Assembly: GCA_039583705.1 (NCBI GenBank) | Contig: JAVKSM010000080.1 | Coordinates: 1-15,332 of the forward strand | Length of the DNA: 15,332 nt | Source of the DNA: JAVKSM01 sp039583705 | GTDB lineage: Bacteria; Actinomycetota; Actinomycetes; Mycobacteriales; Pseudonocardiaceae | Reading direction: 5' to 3' | Shown here: in pieces, positions 7,183 to 12,838 of the stretch | Layout: every line of letters starts with the position of its first letter | How positions within the stretch are numbered: the stretch's first letter is position 1 | Notes under the pieces: generated by a model | The model's database searches: none | Told to the model about the DNA's origin: nothing | What the model saw: only the letters and a program-made list of their open reading frames with translations | Translations under genes and position numbers: made by a program

Positions 7183-8316
7183 TCACGCCGCGGCTCCACC
7201 CACGTCGGCGCCGCACGCCCGCAACGCCGCCAGGACCTCGCCGGCGGCCCTGGCCAGCGGCCCACGTCGCCGCCCGCCCGGCAGCTGACCCCGGTCGAGG
7301 GCGCCGGCCAACCCGGGCTCGGGCCGCATCCCGGTGAGCAGCGGCAGGCCCAGCACGTCGGCGACCTCTTGCGGTGCCAGCCCGCCAGGGGCGGGACCCC
7401 GCACGACCACGTGGAGGCGCACGCCGCGCTCGAGCACGCGCTCAGCGACTCGGACCGCGGCGGCACAGGCCCTGACCTCGGCCGGCAGGACGAGCACCGC
7501 CAGGTCGGCCAGGTCGAGCACGGCCAGCGCGGCGTCGGTGAGGTGCCGGGGCAGGTCGGCGACGACGGTCTCCCCGGCGCGCCGGCCGGCCTCGACCACG
7601 GCCGCGGCTGCCTGCGGGCCGGGCCTGGTGCCACTCCGGCCACAAGCCATGACCGTCAGGCTGCCGTCCACCGGCGCAGGCGGACCGGGCAACGCGGCCG
7701 GAGAGACCGCGGGCGCCGGCAACGCGGGCAACCCGGTATGCGGCGAGGCCACTGCAACCCGGCCCTCGGGCACCACGCGGTCGGGCCAGCGCGGGCCGAC
7801 TTCGTCCTCGATGCCGAGCACGAGGTCGAGCCCGCCGCCGAGTGGGTCACAGTCGACGAGGAGCGCGCGCTCACCGGACGCTGCCGCTGCCACCGCCACC
7901 GCCACCGCGAGCACCGAGGCGCCGGCACCACCCCGACCGCCGATGACGGCCAGCACCCGGCCGCGCGGCCCGGCATCCTCGACCGCGTCGGAGAAGGCCG
8001 TGACGAGCCACTCCTCGGCTTCCGGCAGCGAGACGACGTGCTCGGCACCGACCGCGACCGCCCGCTCCCATACGGTCGACGGTGGCTCGGCCCGACACAC
8101 CACGACGACACCCTCCCGGCGCGGCAGCCGGGCCGCGACGGCCTGCTCCGCCGCCGCCTCGTCGAGCAACACCAACGGTGCGGCGCCCCAGCGCCGCCGG
8201 GCTCCAGCGGCGTCGGGCACCCGCTCCACCGCGCAGCCGGCTGCCGCGGCAAGCCGCACGAGGTCGTCCAACAATTCCTCGTCGCGGATCATCGCGACGA
8301 CAGGGCACTCCTCCAC
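7183..8316 (-). CDS. ssd: Septum site-determining protein Ssd (CpaE/MinD-like ATPase homologue), 377 aa
   Basis: The N-terminal 115 residues form a receiver-like domain, as in CpaE (MIRDEELLDDLVRLAAAAGC, VVVVCRAEP, GAEHVVSLPEAEEWL). A ParA/MinD-type ATPase domain follows. Its P-loop region is IGGRGGAGAS (125-134), in which both lysines of the deviant Walker motif KGGxGKS are lost (Arg128 and Ala133); the Walker A' strand LLVDCDPLGGGLDL is retained at 152-165. Degenerate P-loops are, to my knowledge, common in actinobacterial Ssd. In M. tuberculosis Ssd (Rv3660c) perturbs septum formation and triggers a dormancy-like response; the same role here is inferred. The GTG start at 8316 sits six bases after GAGGGG; an internal ATG at 8292 is too far from a good ribosome binding site. 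In mycobacteria ssd heads a tad/flp cluster, which is missing here. Confidence 0.88.
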   Translation of the reverse strand: MEECPVVAMIRDEELLDDLVRLAAAAGCAVERVPDAAGARRRWGAAPLVLLDEAAAEQAVAARLPRREGVVVVCRAEPPSTVWERAVAVGAEHVVSLPEAEEWLVTAFSDAVEDAGPRGRVLAVIGGRGGAGASVLAVAVAVAAAASGERALLVDCDPLGGGLDLVLGIEDEVGPRWPDRVVPEGRVAVASPHTGLPALPAPAVSPAALPGPPAPVDGSLTVMACGRSGTRPGPQAAAAVVEAGRRAGETVVADLPRHLTDAALAVLDLADLAVLVLPAEVRACAAAVRVAERVLERGVRLHVVVRGPAPGGLAPQEVADVLGLPLLTGMRPEPGLAGALDRGQLPGGRRRGPLARAAGEVLAALRACGADVGGAAA

Positions 8317-8406
8317 GTCGATCCCCTCGCGGTCGGGGCCGCGGTGCGGCCGTCGCGGTCGACGCTCCCCCGGACGCCGGCACGAGCCAAGTCGCTCTGA
8401 TCAAGT

Positions 8407-8434
8407 TGGGGACAACGGGACCGGCTGTGGACAA
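8407..8434 (-). promoter_or_regulatory. Two DnaA-box-like sites upstream of ssd
   Basis: On the minus strand 8434-8426 reads TTGTCCACA, identical to the DnaA box consensus of high-GC actinobacteria. A second copy at 8415-8407 reads TTGTCCCCA, one mismatch away, in the same orientation 19 bp apart. They lie about 90-120 bp upstream of the ssd start, where a regulator could bind. A nine-base match can occur by chance, so this is only suggestive. Confidence 0.35.
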
Positions 8435-8569
8435 CTCCGGGCGGAGAGAGTTCGAGCGAGCAGACCTGTCGGGACGATGTGAGACGCTCGGTCGGCTGCG
8501 CCGAACGGCCAGCGACCGGGCGGCTATGCAGCAGACGGCCACGAACGGGCAGACGAGGTGCGGGTAGAG

Positions 8570-8605
8570 GACGACCCCCGTCAGGGGGGAGGGACGGGGG
8601 TCGTC
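8570..8605. repeat. Stem-loop 1 of 3: perfect 13-bp inverted repeat
   Basis: GACGACCCCCGTC (8570-8582) and GACGGGGGTCGTC (8593-8605) are perfectly complementary around a 10-nt G-rich loop. This is strong enough for a rho-independent-type terminator, yet it lies between divergently transcribed genes where no known transcript needs to end. Confidence 0.8.
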
Positions 8606-8608
8606 GTC

Positions 8609-8637
8609 GGTTCAGCTCCGGGGGGTCGAGCTGAACC
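8609..8637. repeat. Stem-loop 2 of 3: perfect 10-bp inverted repeat
   Basis: GGTTCAGCTC (8609-8618) pairs with GAGCTGAACC (8628-8637) around a 9-nt loop. It starts three bases after the previous stem-loop. Confidence 0.8.
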
Positions 8638-8661
8638 TGTCCGGCTCCTCGCCGAACAGGT
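8635..8661. repeat. Stem-loop 3 of 3: 11-bp inverted repeat with one mismatch
   Basis: ACCTGTCCGGC (8635-8645) pairs with GCCGAACAGGT (8651-8661) with a single internal mismatch and a TCCTC loop. It shares ACC with the end of stem-loop 2, so the two stems abut or compete. Confidence 0.75.
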
Positions 8662-8783
8662 ACCACTGTATCCCTCTCCGCGCCCGCGCCGCTGCATGAC
8701 CGATCGGGGGAACCCCACGCGTCGTTCCGATATCCGGAACACCTCGGGCTCCCCGGCCCGACCGGCAGGTGGACCGGCGCTCC

Positions 8784-8798
8784 TATGCTCGGCGGGTG
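8784..8798 (+). promoter_or_regulatory. -10 box for a probable leaderless HAD transcript
   Basis: TATGCT (8784-8789) fits TANNNT and ends six bases before the GTG start codon at 8796. That is the usual distance from a -10 box to the transcription start. No Shine-Dalgarno sequence precedes the GTG. The mRNA therefore probably begins at the start codon, as is frequent in actinobacteria. No recognisable -35 is present. Confidence 0.5.
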
Positions 8799-9593
8799 TC
8801 GGAATCCGACCGGCCGCCGGGTACCGCCGCGTTCTTCGACCTCGACAAGACGATCATCGCGAAGTCGAGCACGCTGGCGTTCAGCCGGCCGTTCTTCGCC
8901 CAGGGCCTCATCAACCGGCGAGCCGTGCTCAAGGCTGCCTACGCCCAGTTCATGCTGATGCTCTCCGGGGCCGACGCCGACCAGATGGAGCGGATGCGGG
9001 AACACCTCACGGTCCTGTGCGCCGGATGGGACATCGAGGTGGTGCGCGGCATCGTCGAGGAGACCCTGCACGAGATCGTGGCGCCGTTGGTCTACGCCGA
9101 AGCCACCGAGCTCATCGCCGCGCACCGGCTCGCGGGGCACGACGTGGTGGTGCTCTCAGCCTCCGGTGAGGAGGTCGTGGCGCCCATCGCCGCGATGCTC
9201 GGCGCGACCAGGAGCACCGCGACCCGCATGGTCGTCCGGGACGGCCGATACACCGGGGAGATCGACTTCTACTGCTACGGCGAGAACAAGGCGGTGGCGG
9301 CCCGGGCGCTGGCGACCGAGATCGGCTACGACCTCACCGCCTGCTACGCCTACTCCGACTCCTCCACCGACCTGCCGCTGCTGCGGGCAGTCGGGCACCC
9401 GACCGCGGTCAACCCCGACCGGTTGCTGCGGCGGACAGCCACCGCCCACGGCTGGCCGGTGCGCTGCTTCAGCAACCCGGTCGCGCTGCGCTCACGGGTA
9501 CCGGTGCCGACCGCGGTGGCGGCCACCGCGGTCGGCCTGGGCGCGATCGCGGCGGGCGCCACCTGGTACGGCCGCCGTCGGCGTCGTCGCTGA
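8796..9593 (+). CDS. HAD-IB family hydrolase (SerB-like phosphatase, Rv3661 homologue) with C-terminal membrane anchor, 265 aa
   Basis: All four HAD motifs are visible. Motif I is FFDLDKT with nucleophile Asp15 and Asp17, motif II is SASGEE with Ser121, the motif III Lys is in GENKA (about Lys165), and motif IV is YSDSSTDLPLL (Asp188 and Asp192). The alpha-helical insert between motifs I and II is typical of the IB (phosphoserine-phosphatase-like) group. The C-terminus has a hydrophobic helix (PTAVAATAVGLGAIAAGATW) followed by a run of Arg, so the enzyme is probably tethered to the inner face of the membrane. It should hydrolyse a phosphate monoester, but the substrate is unknown. Its position beside ssd matches Rv3661 in M. 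tuberculosis. The GTG start is supported by the -10 box six bases upstream. Confidence 0.9.
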   Translation: MSESDRPPGTAAFFDLDKTIIAKSSTLAFSRPFFAQGLINRRAVLKAAYAQFMLMLSGADADQMERMREHLTVLCAGWDIEVVRGIVEETLHEIVAPLVYAEATELIAAHRLAGHDVVVLSASGEEVVAPIAAMLGATRSTATRMVVRDGRYTGEIDFYCYGENKAVAARALATEIGYDLTACYAYSDSSTDLPLLRAVGHPTAVNPDRLLRRTATAHGWPVRCFSNPVALRSRVPVPTAVAATAVGLGAIAAGATWYGRRRRRR

Positions 9594-9601
9594 CCCGTCG
9601 T

Positions 9602-9648
9602 GGGTGCCTGGAACGATGCACCCGATCGGCGGGGTTGCTGCGCCCCGC
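9602..9648 (+). terminator. Two short hairpins after the HAD gene
   Basis: GGGTGC (9602-9607) pairs with GCACCC (9618-9623), and GCGGGG (9629-9634) with CCCCGC (9643-9648). They start 9 nt after the stop codon and could terminate the HAD mRNA. The second hairpin's loop overlaps the proposed -35 box of the downstream RNA gene. Confidence 0.4.
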
Positions 9649-9663
9649 ACCACGGGCTAGAAA
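9635..9663 (+). promoter_or_regulatory. Candidate promoter of the Ms1-like RNA
   Basis: TTGCTG (9635-9640), a 17-bp spacer and TAGAAA (9658-9663) form a housekeeping-type promoter with the ideal spacing. The -10 lacks the usual final T. The predicted start, around 9669-9671, coincides with the 5' edge of the terminal stem proposed for the RNA. Confidence 0.45.
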
Positions 9664-9668
9664 GTCGG

Positions 9669-9925
9669 TACGGACTCCTGGTCGCCAGGGGCGGCGCAGA
9701 AGAGAAGCACCGTCTCCCCGACCCGGGCTCCGTGCGCGGAAACCGGGCACCCACGCGCAGCACGCCGCGGGAGGCTTGTCGTCGTGGGCCTGCGTGCCGG
9801 GACGCCGGACGCCGAGGCTGGAGCACGACACGTAGTGCGCGCCTGGTACCCCGGGTCTTCCGCGCTGGCGGGCGGCGCGACATCAGGAGCGCCGCCCGCC
9901 GGCATGTCCAGGTGTGCTCCGGTCA
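9669..9925 (+). ncRNA. Candidate Ms1/MTS2823-type (6S-like) RNA gene
   Basis: About 257 nt with no plausible protein. The ends pair at long range: CGGA (9671-9674) with TCCG (9918-9921), CCTGG (9677-9681) with CCAGG (9908-9912), and GGGCGGCGC (9689-9697) with GCGCCGCCC (9889-9897). An open region follows (9698-9719 facing 9858-9888, with A/G-rich AGAAGAGAAG on the 5' side). GACCCGGG (9720-9727) then pairs with CCCGGGTC (9850-9857), and an inner arm pairs CCCACG (9750-9755) with CGTGGG (9783-9788). Two stems around a central bubble are the hallmark of 6S-like and Ms1 RNAs. The 3' arm GCGCCGCCC can instead form a local 12-bp hairpin (9867-9900). In mycobacteria MTS2823/Ms1, an abundant stationary-phase RNA that binds core RNA polymerase, is encoded just downstream of the Rv3661 homologue on the same strand. 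Identification rests on position and hand folding. Confidence 0.55.
9867..9900 (+). terminator. Perfect 12-bp hairpin near the 3' end of the RNA candidate
   Basis: GGCGGGCGGCGC (9867-9878) and GCGCCGCCCGCC (9889-9900) are perfectly complementary around GACATCAGGA. It can serve as a terminator, or compete with the long-range stem that uses the same 3' arm. No T-tract follows. Confidence 0.6.
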
Positions 9926-9979
9926 GGGTTTCAGCCGCCGGCTCGCCCCGCCACCGCGGCCCGAGCTGGGCGCCGGATA

Positions 9980-10279
9980 CCCACATCCTTCGGCGCGTTC
10001 TGGCTGGCCTTCACCGCCCTCGCCAAGTTCGTGCTGCCCGGGCTGTCCGCCGCGGAGCAGGCCACCGCGACCGGGCTGTTCCCGCTCTCCTGGGCGATCT
10101 TCACGGTTTACATGACCATCACCTCGATCCGGGTGTCCGGCGCGGTGGTCGCCGTGTTCCTCTTCCTGGCGGCCACCTTCGTCTGCCTGACCATCGCCGA
10201 GTTCGGTGGCATCGCCGTCCTCGGCCGGATCGGCGGCTACCTTGGCCTCGCGACCGCGACCGCGACCGCGACCGCGACC
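9980..10279 (+). pseudogene. C-terminal fragment of an acetate uptake transporter (SatP/GPR1/FUN34/YaaH family)
   Basis: The frame reads PTSFGAFWLAFTALAKFVLPGL, then GLFPLSWAIFTVYMTITSIRVSGAVVAVFLFLAATFVCLTIAEFGG, then RIGGYLGL. This matches the last three membrane helices of the acetate/succinate:proton symporter family, including the GAFWLxF and GGYLGL segments. The N-terminal half of about 100 residues, with the family's first helices, is missing. Upstream codons in this frame give Arg/Ala/Pro-rich sequence with no hydrophobic helix and run back into the RNA candidate. At the 3' end the coding sequence degenerates into an (Ala-Thr)n stretch encoded by a GCGACC repeat and enters the assembly gap, so the true C-terminus is not visible. 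It is most likely a decayed remnant; a misassembly at the repeat is the alternative. In M. tuberculosis the acs gene for acetate activation lies in the corresponding interval. Confidence 0.7.
10250..10279 (+). repeat. Tandem GCGACC hexamer array (at least five copies)
   Basis: Five perfect copies of GCGACC run directly into the run of Ns. Six-base units keep the reading frame, so each adds an Ala-Thr pair to the transporter fragment. The full copy number is hidden by the gap, which this repeat probably caused. Confidence 0.9.
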
Positions 10280-10379
10280 NNNNNNNNNNNNNNNNNNNNN
10301 NNNNNNNNNNNNNNNNNNNNNNNNNNNNNNNNNNNNNNNNNNNNNNNNNNNNNNNNNNNNNNNNNNNNNNNNNNNNNNN
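10280..10379. other. Assembly gap (100 N)
   Basis: Exactly 100 undetermined bases, the conventional length for a scaffold gap of unknown size. The real distance and content between the repeat and 10380 are unknown, so the neighbourhood of the transporter fragment and the downstream hairpins may be larger than shown. Confidence 0.98.
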
Positions 10380-10741
10380 CCGTGGTCCCGATCGGGGTGA
10401 CAACCCCGACGTAACCGGGCCCCAGCCTGGGGTGCCGGGTGTCAACCCGGCGGGTACTGCGGCGGCCAGCGCGGACCGACCCGGTGAGCTGGGCTTGGAC
10501 AACCCTGGTTGGATTCCTCCACGGTCGGGGTTCCTTCCCGATCGAGGCTCCGGCGCGGCGGAAATGGCGATCACCCGCGCCGGGACCGCTGGTTGGTGTG
10601 ACACAGTCAGCGGCAGGAGGATGTCGTTGGCGGTGAGTGAGCCTCATACCCTGGGCTGAGTCGACCGCGCGGCGTTCTGGGCCGCGGTCGAGGAACGACC
10701 CGCGCAGGTCGGAGGGTCGGCGAGGGGGCGCCCGCTGCGCC
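10380..10741 (+). promoter_or_regulatory. 362-bp region between the gap and arfB: small hairpins, no gene
   Basis: The first 70 bases contain stem-loops: CGGGGT-GACA-ACCCCG (10393-10408), CCCCAG-C-CTGGGG near 10420-10432, and GCCGGGT-GTCA-ACCCGGC (10434-10451). They may form a terminator cluster for whatever lies in the gap. Further on, AGGAGG directly abuts an ATG at 10621 that opens a 12-codon frame (MSLAVSEPHTLG) ending at 10659; with zero spacing this is probably not translated. TACCCT at 10647-10652 is a possible -10 box for the downstream gene, without a clear -35. Confidence 0.4.
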
Positions 10742-11170
10742 ATGCTGGAGCGTGTGGGCCTGCGGGTGACCGACGCGGTGGAGATCCCCGAGTCGGAGCT
10801 GATCTGGCGATTCTCGCGCTCGAGCGGCCCCGGCGGCCAAGGCGTCAACACCACTGGTTCGCGGGTGCAACTGTCGGTGGACGTGGCGGCTGTGCTGCCC
10901 GAACCGCTGGCCGGGCGGGCGCTGCGGCGGCTGCCCGGCCGTCTCGTGGACGGCGTGCTCACCGTGGTCGCCTCGGAGCACCGCTCGCAGTTGCGCAACC
11001 GGGATGCGGCCAGGGAACGGCTCGCCGCGCTGCTCGCCGCCGCGATCGCACCCGACCCCCCGGCCCGCCGCCCCACCCGCCCGTCCCGGGGCGCCCGCGA
11101 GCAGCGGCTGCGCACCAAGCGCCGGCGCGCCGAGACCAAACGGCTGCGCGGCCCGGTCGACGACGGCTAG
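10742..11170 (+). CDS. arfB: ArfB/YaeJ-type peptidyl-tRNA hydrolase (ribosome rescue), 142 aa
   Basis: The protein is a single release-factor-type catalytic domain. The signature SSGPGGQGVNTTGSRVQL (residues 27-44) contains the GGQ tripeptide (Gly31, Gly32, Gln33), which enters the peptidyl-transferase centre and triggers hydrolysis of peptidyl-tRNA. The C-terminal tail is very basic (RGAREQRLRTKRRRAETKRLRG) and should sit in the empty mRNA channel, as in ArfB and mitochondrial ICT1. There is no codon-recognition domain, so it is not RF1 or RF2. Length agrees with ArfB (about 140 aa). It should free ribosomes stalled on mRNAs lacking a stop codon, a back-up to tmRNA. The ATG at 10742 was chosen because the conserved domain starts soon after; the nearest purine-rich site, GAGGGGG, is rather distant, so a GTG a few codons later remains possible. 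Confidence 0.9.
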   Translation: MLERVGLRVTDAVEIPESELIWRFSRSSGPGGQGVNTTGSRVQLSVDVAAVLPEPLAGRALRRLPGRLVDGVLTVVASEHRSQLRNRDAARERLAALLAAAIAPDPPARRPTRPSRGAREQRLRTKRRRAETKRLRGPVDDG

Positions 11171-11390
11171 CGCTGCCACCCGAGCGCGGTCGGGCGCTTC
11201 CCGACGCAAGCGACAGCCACCCGTGCTGCCGGCCCGTTGTGCTCGTTGTGCTCGTTGTGGTCGTGCCGGCCCGTTGCGGTCGTCGTGGTCGTTGCGGTCG
11301 CCCCCATCGGTGGCCAGACGCGACTGTCCAGACGCGACCGGCGATCCGGGGCGTGACACGATGACCACCTCGACGAGCACAGGAGGGTAT
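11171..11390. repeat. Intergenic region with degenerate 9-bp repeats and direct repeats
   Basis: Between arfB and the holin-like gene lies a run of 9-bp units related to GTTGTGGTC. It reads GTTGTGCTC twice and GTTGTGGTC once, then a spacer, then GTTGCGGTC, GTCGTGGTC and GTTGCGGTC (about 11236-11299). GCCGGCCCGTTG occurs at 11228-11239 and 11265-11276. Downstream, CCAGACGCGAC is repeated at 11314-11324 and 11328-11338, 14 bp apart, close to where the next gene's promoter would be. No RNA or protein gene is supported. Confidence 0.6.
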
Positions 11391-11861
11391 GTGACGAGCG
11401 CCAAGCACGCCCGTTCCGGGAACGGGCTGTCGCCATTCGTGCCGTCCATCCCGCTGACCGCGGAACCGGTACGGCAGCCCGGCGAGCAGTCGATCGGGAC
11501 GCTGGTCAAGGAGGCGACCACACACCTGTCCACGCTGCTGCGCTCCGAGGTGGAGCTGGCCCGCGCCGAGATCACCACTGAGATCAAGAAGGGTGTCCGG
11601 GGCAGCATCCTGTTCATCCTCGCGCTGGCCGTGGCGGCGTTCTCGATGTTCTTCCTGTTCTTCACCGTCGCCGAGGCGATCAGCGTCGTCCTGCCGAGGT
11701 GGGCCGGCTTCGGCATCACGTTCCTGCTCATGCTCGCGGGCGCCGGGCTGTTCGGGTTGCTTGGTTACCTGCGGGTTCGCAAGATCCGCAAGCCGGAGCG
11801 GACGATCAGCACGGTGCGCGACACCGCGAAGGCGGTCACCCGGCACCGGGCAGACGGCTGA
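11391..11861 (+). CDS. Putative actinobacterial Holin-X (phage holin superfamily III, Rv3669-like) membrane protein, 156 aa
   Basis: A polar N-terminal 35 residues is followed by an amphipathic helix (IGTLVKEATTHLSTLLRSEVELARAEITTEIKKG, about 35-68) that is characteristic of this family. Two membrane helices follow (about 71-100 and 105-127), then a basic cytoplasmic tail ending RHRADG. The family was named from holin similarity, but chromosomal copies in actinobacteria are not prophage lysis genes; a cell-envelope role is usually assumed and none is proven. The start chosen is GTG 11391, because AGGAGG lies four bases upstream. An in-frame ATG at 11361 has no such site and would add ten Thr/Ser-rich residues. 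Its place before an EphE-like hydrolase and the convergent marP operon is the same as in M. tuberculosis. Confidence 0.85.
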   Translation: MTSAKHARSGNGLSPFVPSIPLTAEPVRQPGEQSIGTLVKEATTHLSTLLRSEVELARAEITTEIKKGVRGSILFILALAVAAFSMFFLFFTVAEAISVVLPRWAGFGITFLLMLAGAGLFGLLGYLRVRKIRKPERTISTVRDTAKAVTRHRADG

Positions 11862-11899
11862 CCGGGCGCCGGGTGGTCGGTCGCAGGACGGTCGGCGCC

Positions 11900-12838
11900 G
11901 TGGGTTCCGCGCCCCGAGCGCCCGACCCGTCGTCGGTGCGGGTACCGGGTCCCTGGACCCACGGCGCCGTGTCCGCCAACGGGATCCGGCTGCACGTCGT
12001 GCAGGCCGGCGACGGCCCGCTCGTGCTGTTGCTGCACGGCTTCCCGGAGTTCTGGTGGTCCTGGCGGCACCAGCTCGTGGGCCTCGCCGACGCCGGCTAC
12101 CGGGCGGTCGCGGTGGACCTGCGCGGCTACGGCGAGTCGGACAAGCCGCCCCGCGGCTACGACCTGTGGACGCTGGCTGGCGACGCCGCCGGGCTGGTGC
12201 GGGCGCTGGGAGCGGCCAAGGCAGTGATCGTCGGACACGACTGGGGCGGCATCATCGGCTGGACGGTCGCCGCGCTGGCGCCGCGGGTGCTGGCCGCGCT
12301 CGCGGTGCTCGCCGCGCCGCACCCGCTGGCCCTCCGGCTGGCCGTGCGACGAAACCCGCGAGGTCAGGGCCGGGCCTTGGGCTACGCACTCGGCTTCCAG
12401 CTACCCCGCTGGCCGGAGCGACAGCTCACGCAGGGCCGGGGGGCGCACGTCGAGACGCTGCTGCGCTCCTGGTCCGCGCCCACCTGGCCCCGGGCACCGG
12501 AGTTCGCCGAGGTGGCCTGGCGCAACCGGGAGGCGATGCTCGTCCCGGGCGTGGCGCACTGCTCGCTGGAGTACTACCGCTGGGCGGTGCGCTCGCTCCT
12601 CCGCCCGGACGGCCGCCGGTTCGCCCACGTGGTCGACCGGAAGGTGCCCGTGCCGCTGCTCCAGATCCATGGCGCGGCCGACCCGTGCCTGCGGGAGCCG
12701 ACGGCCCGGGGGTCGGCGCGGTGGGCCGGTCCGGACTACCGCTACCAGGTACTCGACGGCGTCGGGCACTTCCCGCACGAGGAGGCCCCGCACGCCACGC
12801 TCCGGCTGCTCACCGACTTCCTGCCGGCGACCTGGTAG
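11900..12838 (+). CDS. Alpha/beta hydrolase, EphE-like epoxide hydrolase, 312 aa
   Basis: The fold and active site of soluble-type epoxide hydrolases are evident. The oxyanion-hole motif is HGFPEFWWSW (about 46-55), the nucleophile elbow is GHDWGG with Asp114, the charge-relay acid is Asp261 in HGAADPC, and the catalytic His is His290 in VGHFPHEE. The cap domain carries adjacent Tyr225 and Tyr226 (LEYYRWAVR), candidates for the epoxide-activating tyrosine. An Asp nucleophile excludes ordinary esterases and lipases; haloalkane dehalogenase is the main alternative, but the tyrosine cap and HGFPE favour epoxide hydrolase. Synteny with M. tuberculosis Rv3670 (ephE) supports this. The natural substrate is unknown. 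The GTG at 11900 gives a family-like length; an in-frame GTG at 11873 is possible and no strong ribosome binding site decides. It follows the holin-like gene by 38 bp, probably as one operon. Confidence 0.88.
   Translation: MGSAPRAPDPSSVRVPGPWTHGAVSANGIRLHVVQAGDGPLVLLLHGFPEFWWSWRHQLVGLADAGYRAVAVDLRGYGESDKPPRGYDLWTLAGDAAGLVRALGAAKAVIVGHDWGGIIGWTVAALAPRVLAALAVLAAPHPLALRLAVRRNPRGQGRALGYALGFQLPRWPERQLTQGRGAHVETLLRSWSAPTWPRAPEFAEVAWRNREAMLVPGVAHCSLEYYRWAVRSLLRPDGRRFAHVVDRKVPVPLLQIHGAADPCLREPTARGSARWAGPDYRYQVLDGVGHFPHEEAPHATLRLLTDFLPATW

Larger units (their letters stand above)
8317..8795. promoter_or_regulatory. 479-bp divergent region between ssd and the HAD gene, rich in inverted repeats
   Basis: No convincing protein-coding gene is present. 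The ssd-proximal half holds two DnaA-box-like sites (8407-8415 and 8426-8434). The centre holds three consecutive stem-loops (8570-8661). The HAD-proximal part holds TTCCG-ATATC-CGGAA (8725-8739) and a -10 box immediately before the HAD start. A tiny frame reading MQQTATNGQTRCG (8526-8567) ends just before the first stem-loop but lacks a ribosome binding site. Confidence 0.5.

Noticed and set aside
7156..8482. Two long plus-strand frames antisense to ssd
   Set aside because: Their compositions are shadow-like, and the minus-strand frame encodes a recognisable Ssd with a ribosome binding site.
8526..8567. 13-codon frame MQQTATNGQTRCG before the stem-loop cluster
   Set aside because: No ribosome binding site; it could be a leader peptide only if conserved, which cannot be judged here.
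8289..9140. Minus-strand open frame antisense to the HAD gene
   Set aside because: The HAD motifs on the plus strand are intact, and the antisense frame also overlaps the start of ssd.
9784..10414. Reading the transporter frame from ATG/GTG codons at 9784-9914 as a complete protein
   Set aside because: The family's N-terminal helices are absent, the added N-terminus is Arg/Ala/Pro-rich, and it overlaps the structured RNA candidate.
10621..10659. 12-codon frame MSLAVSEPHTLG preceded by AGGAGG
   Set aside because: The purine-rich site abuts the ATG with no spacer, and the frame is too short to support without conservation data.
11221..11300. CRISPR-like array in the arfB downstream region
   Set aside because: The units are contiguous, degenerate 9-mers without unique spacers; no cas genes are present.
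11391..11861. Prophage remnant suggested by the holin-like protein
   Set aside because: The Holin-X family is a normal chromosomal family in actinobacteria, and the flanking genes are conserved core genes.
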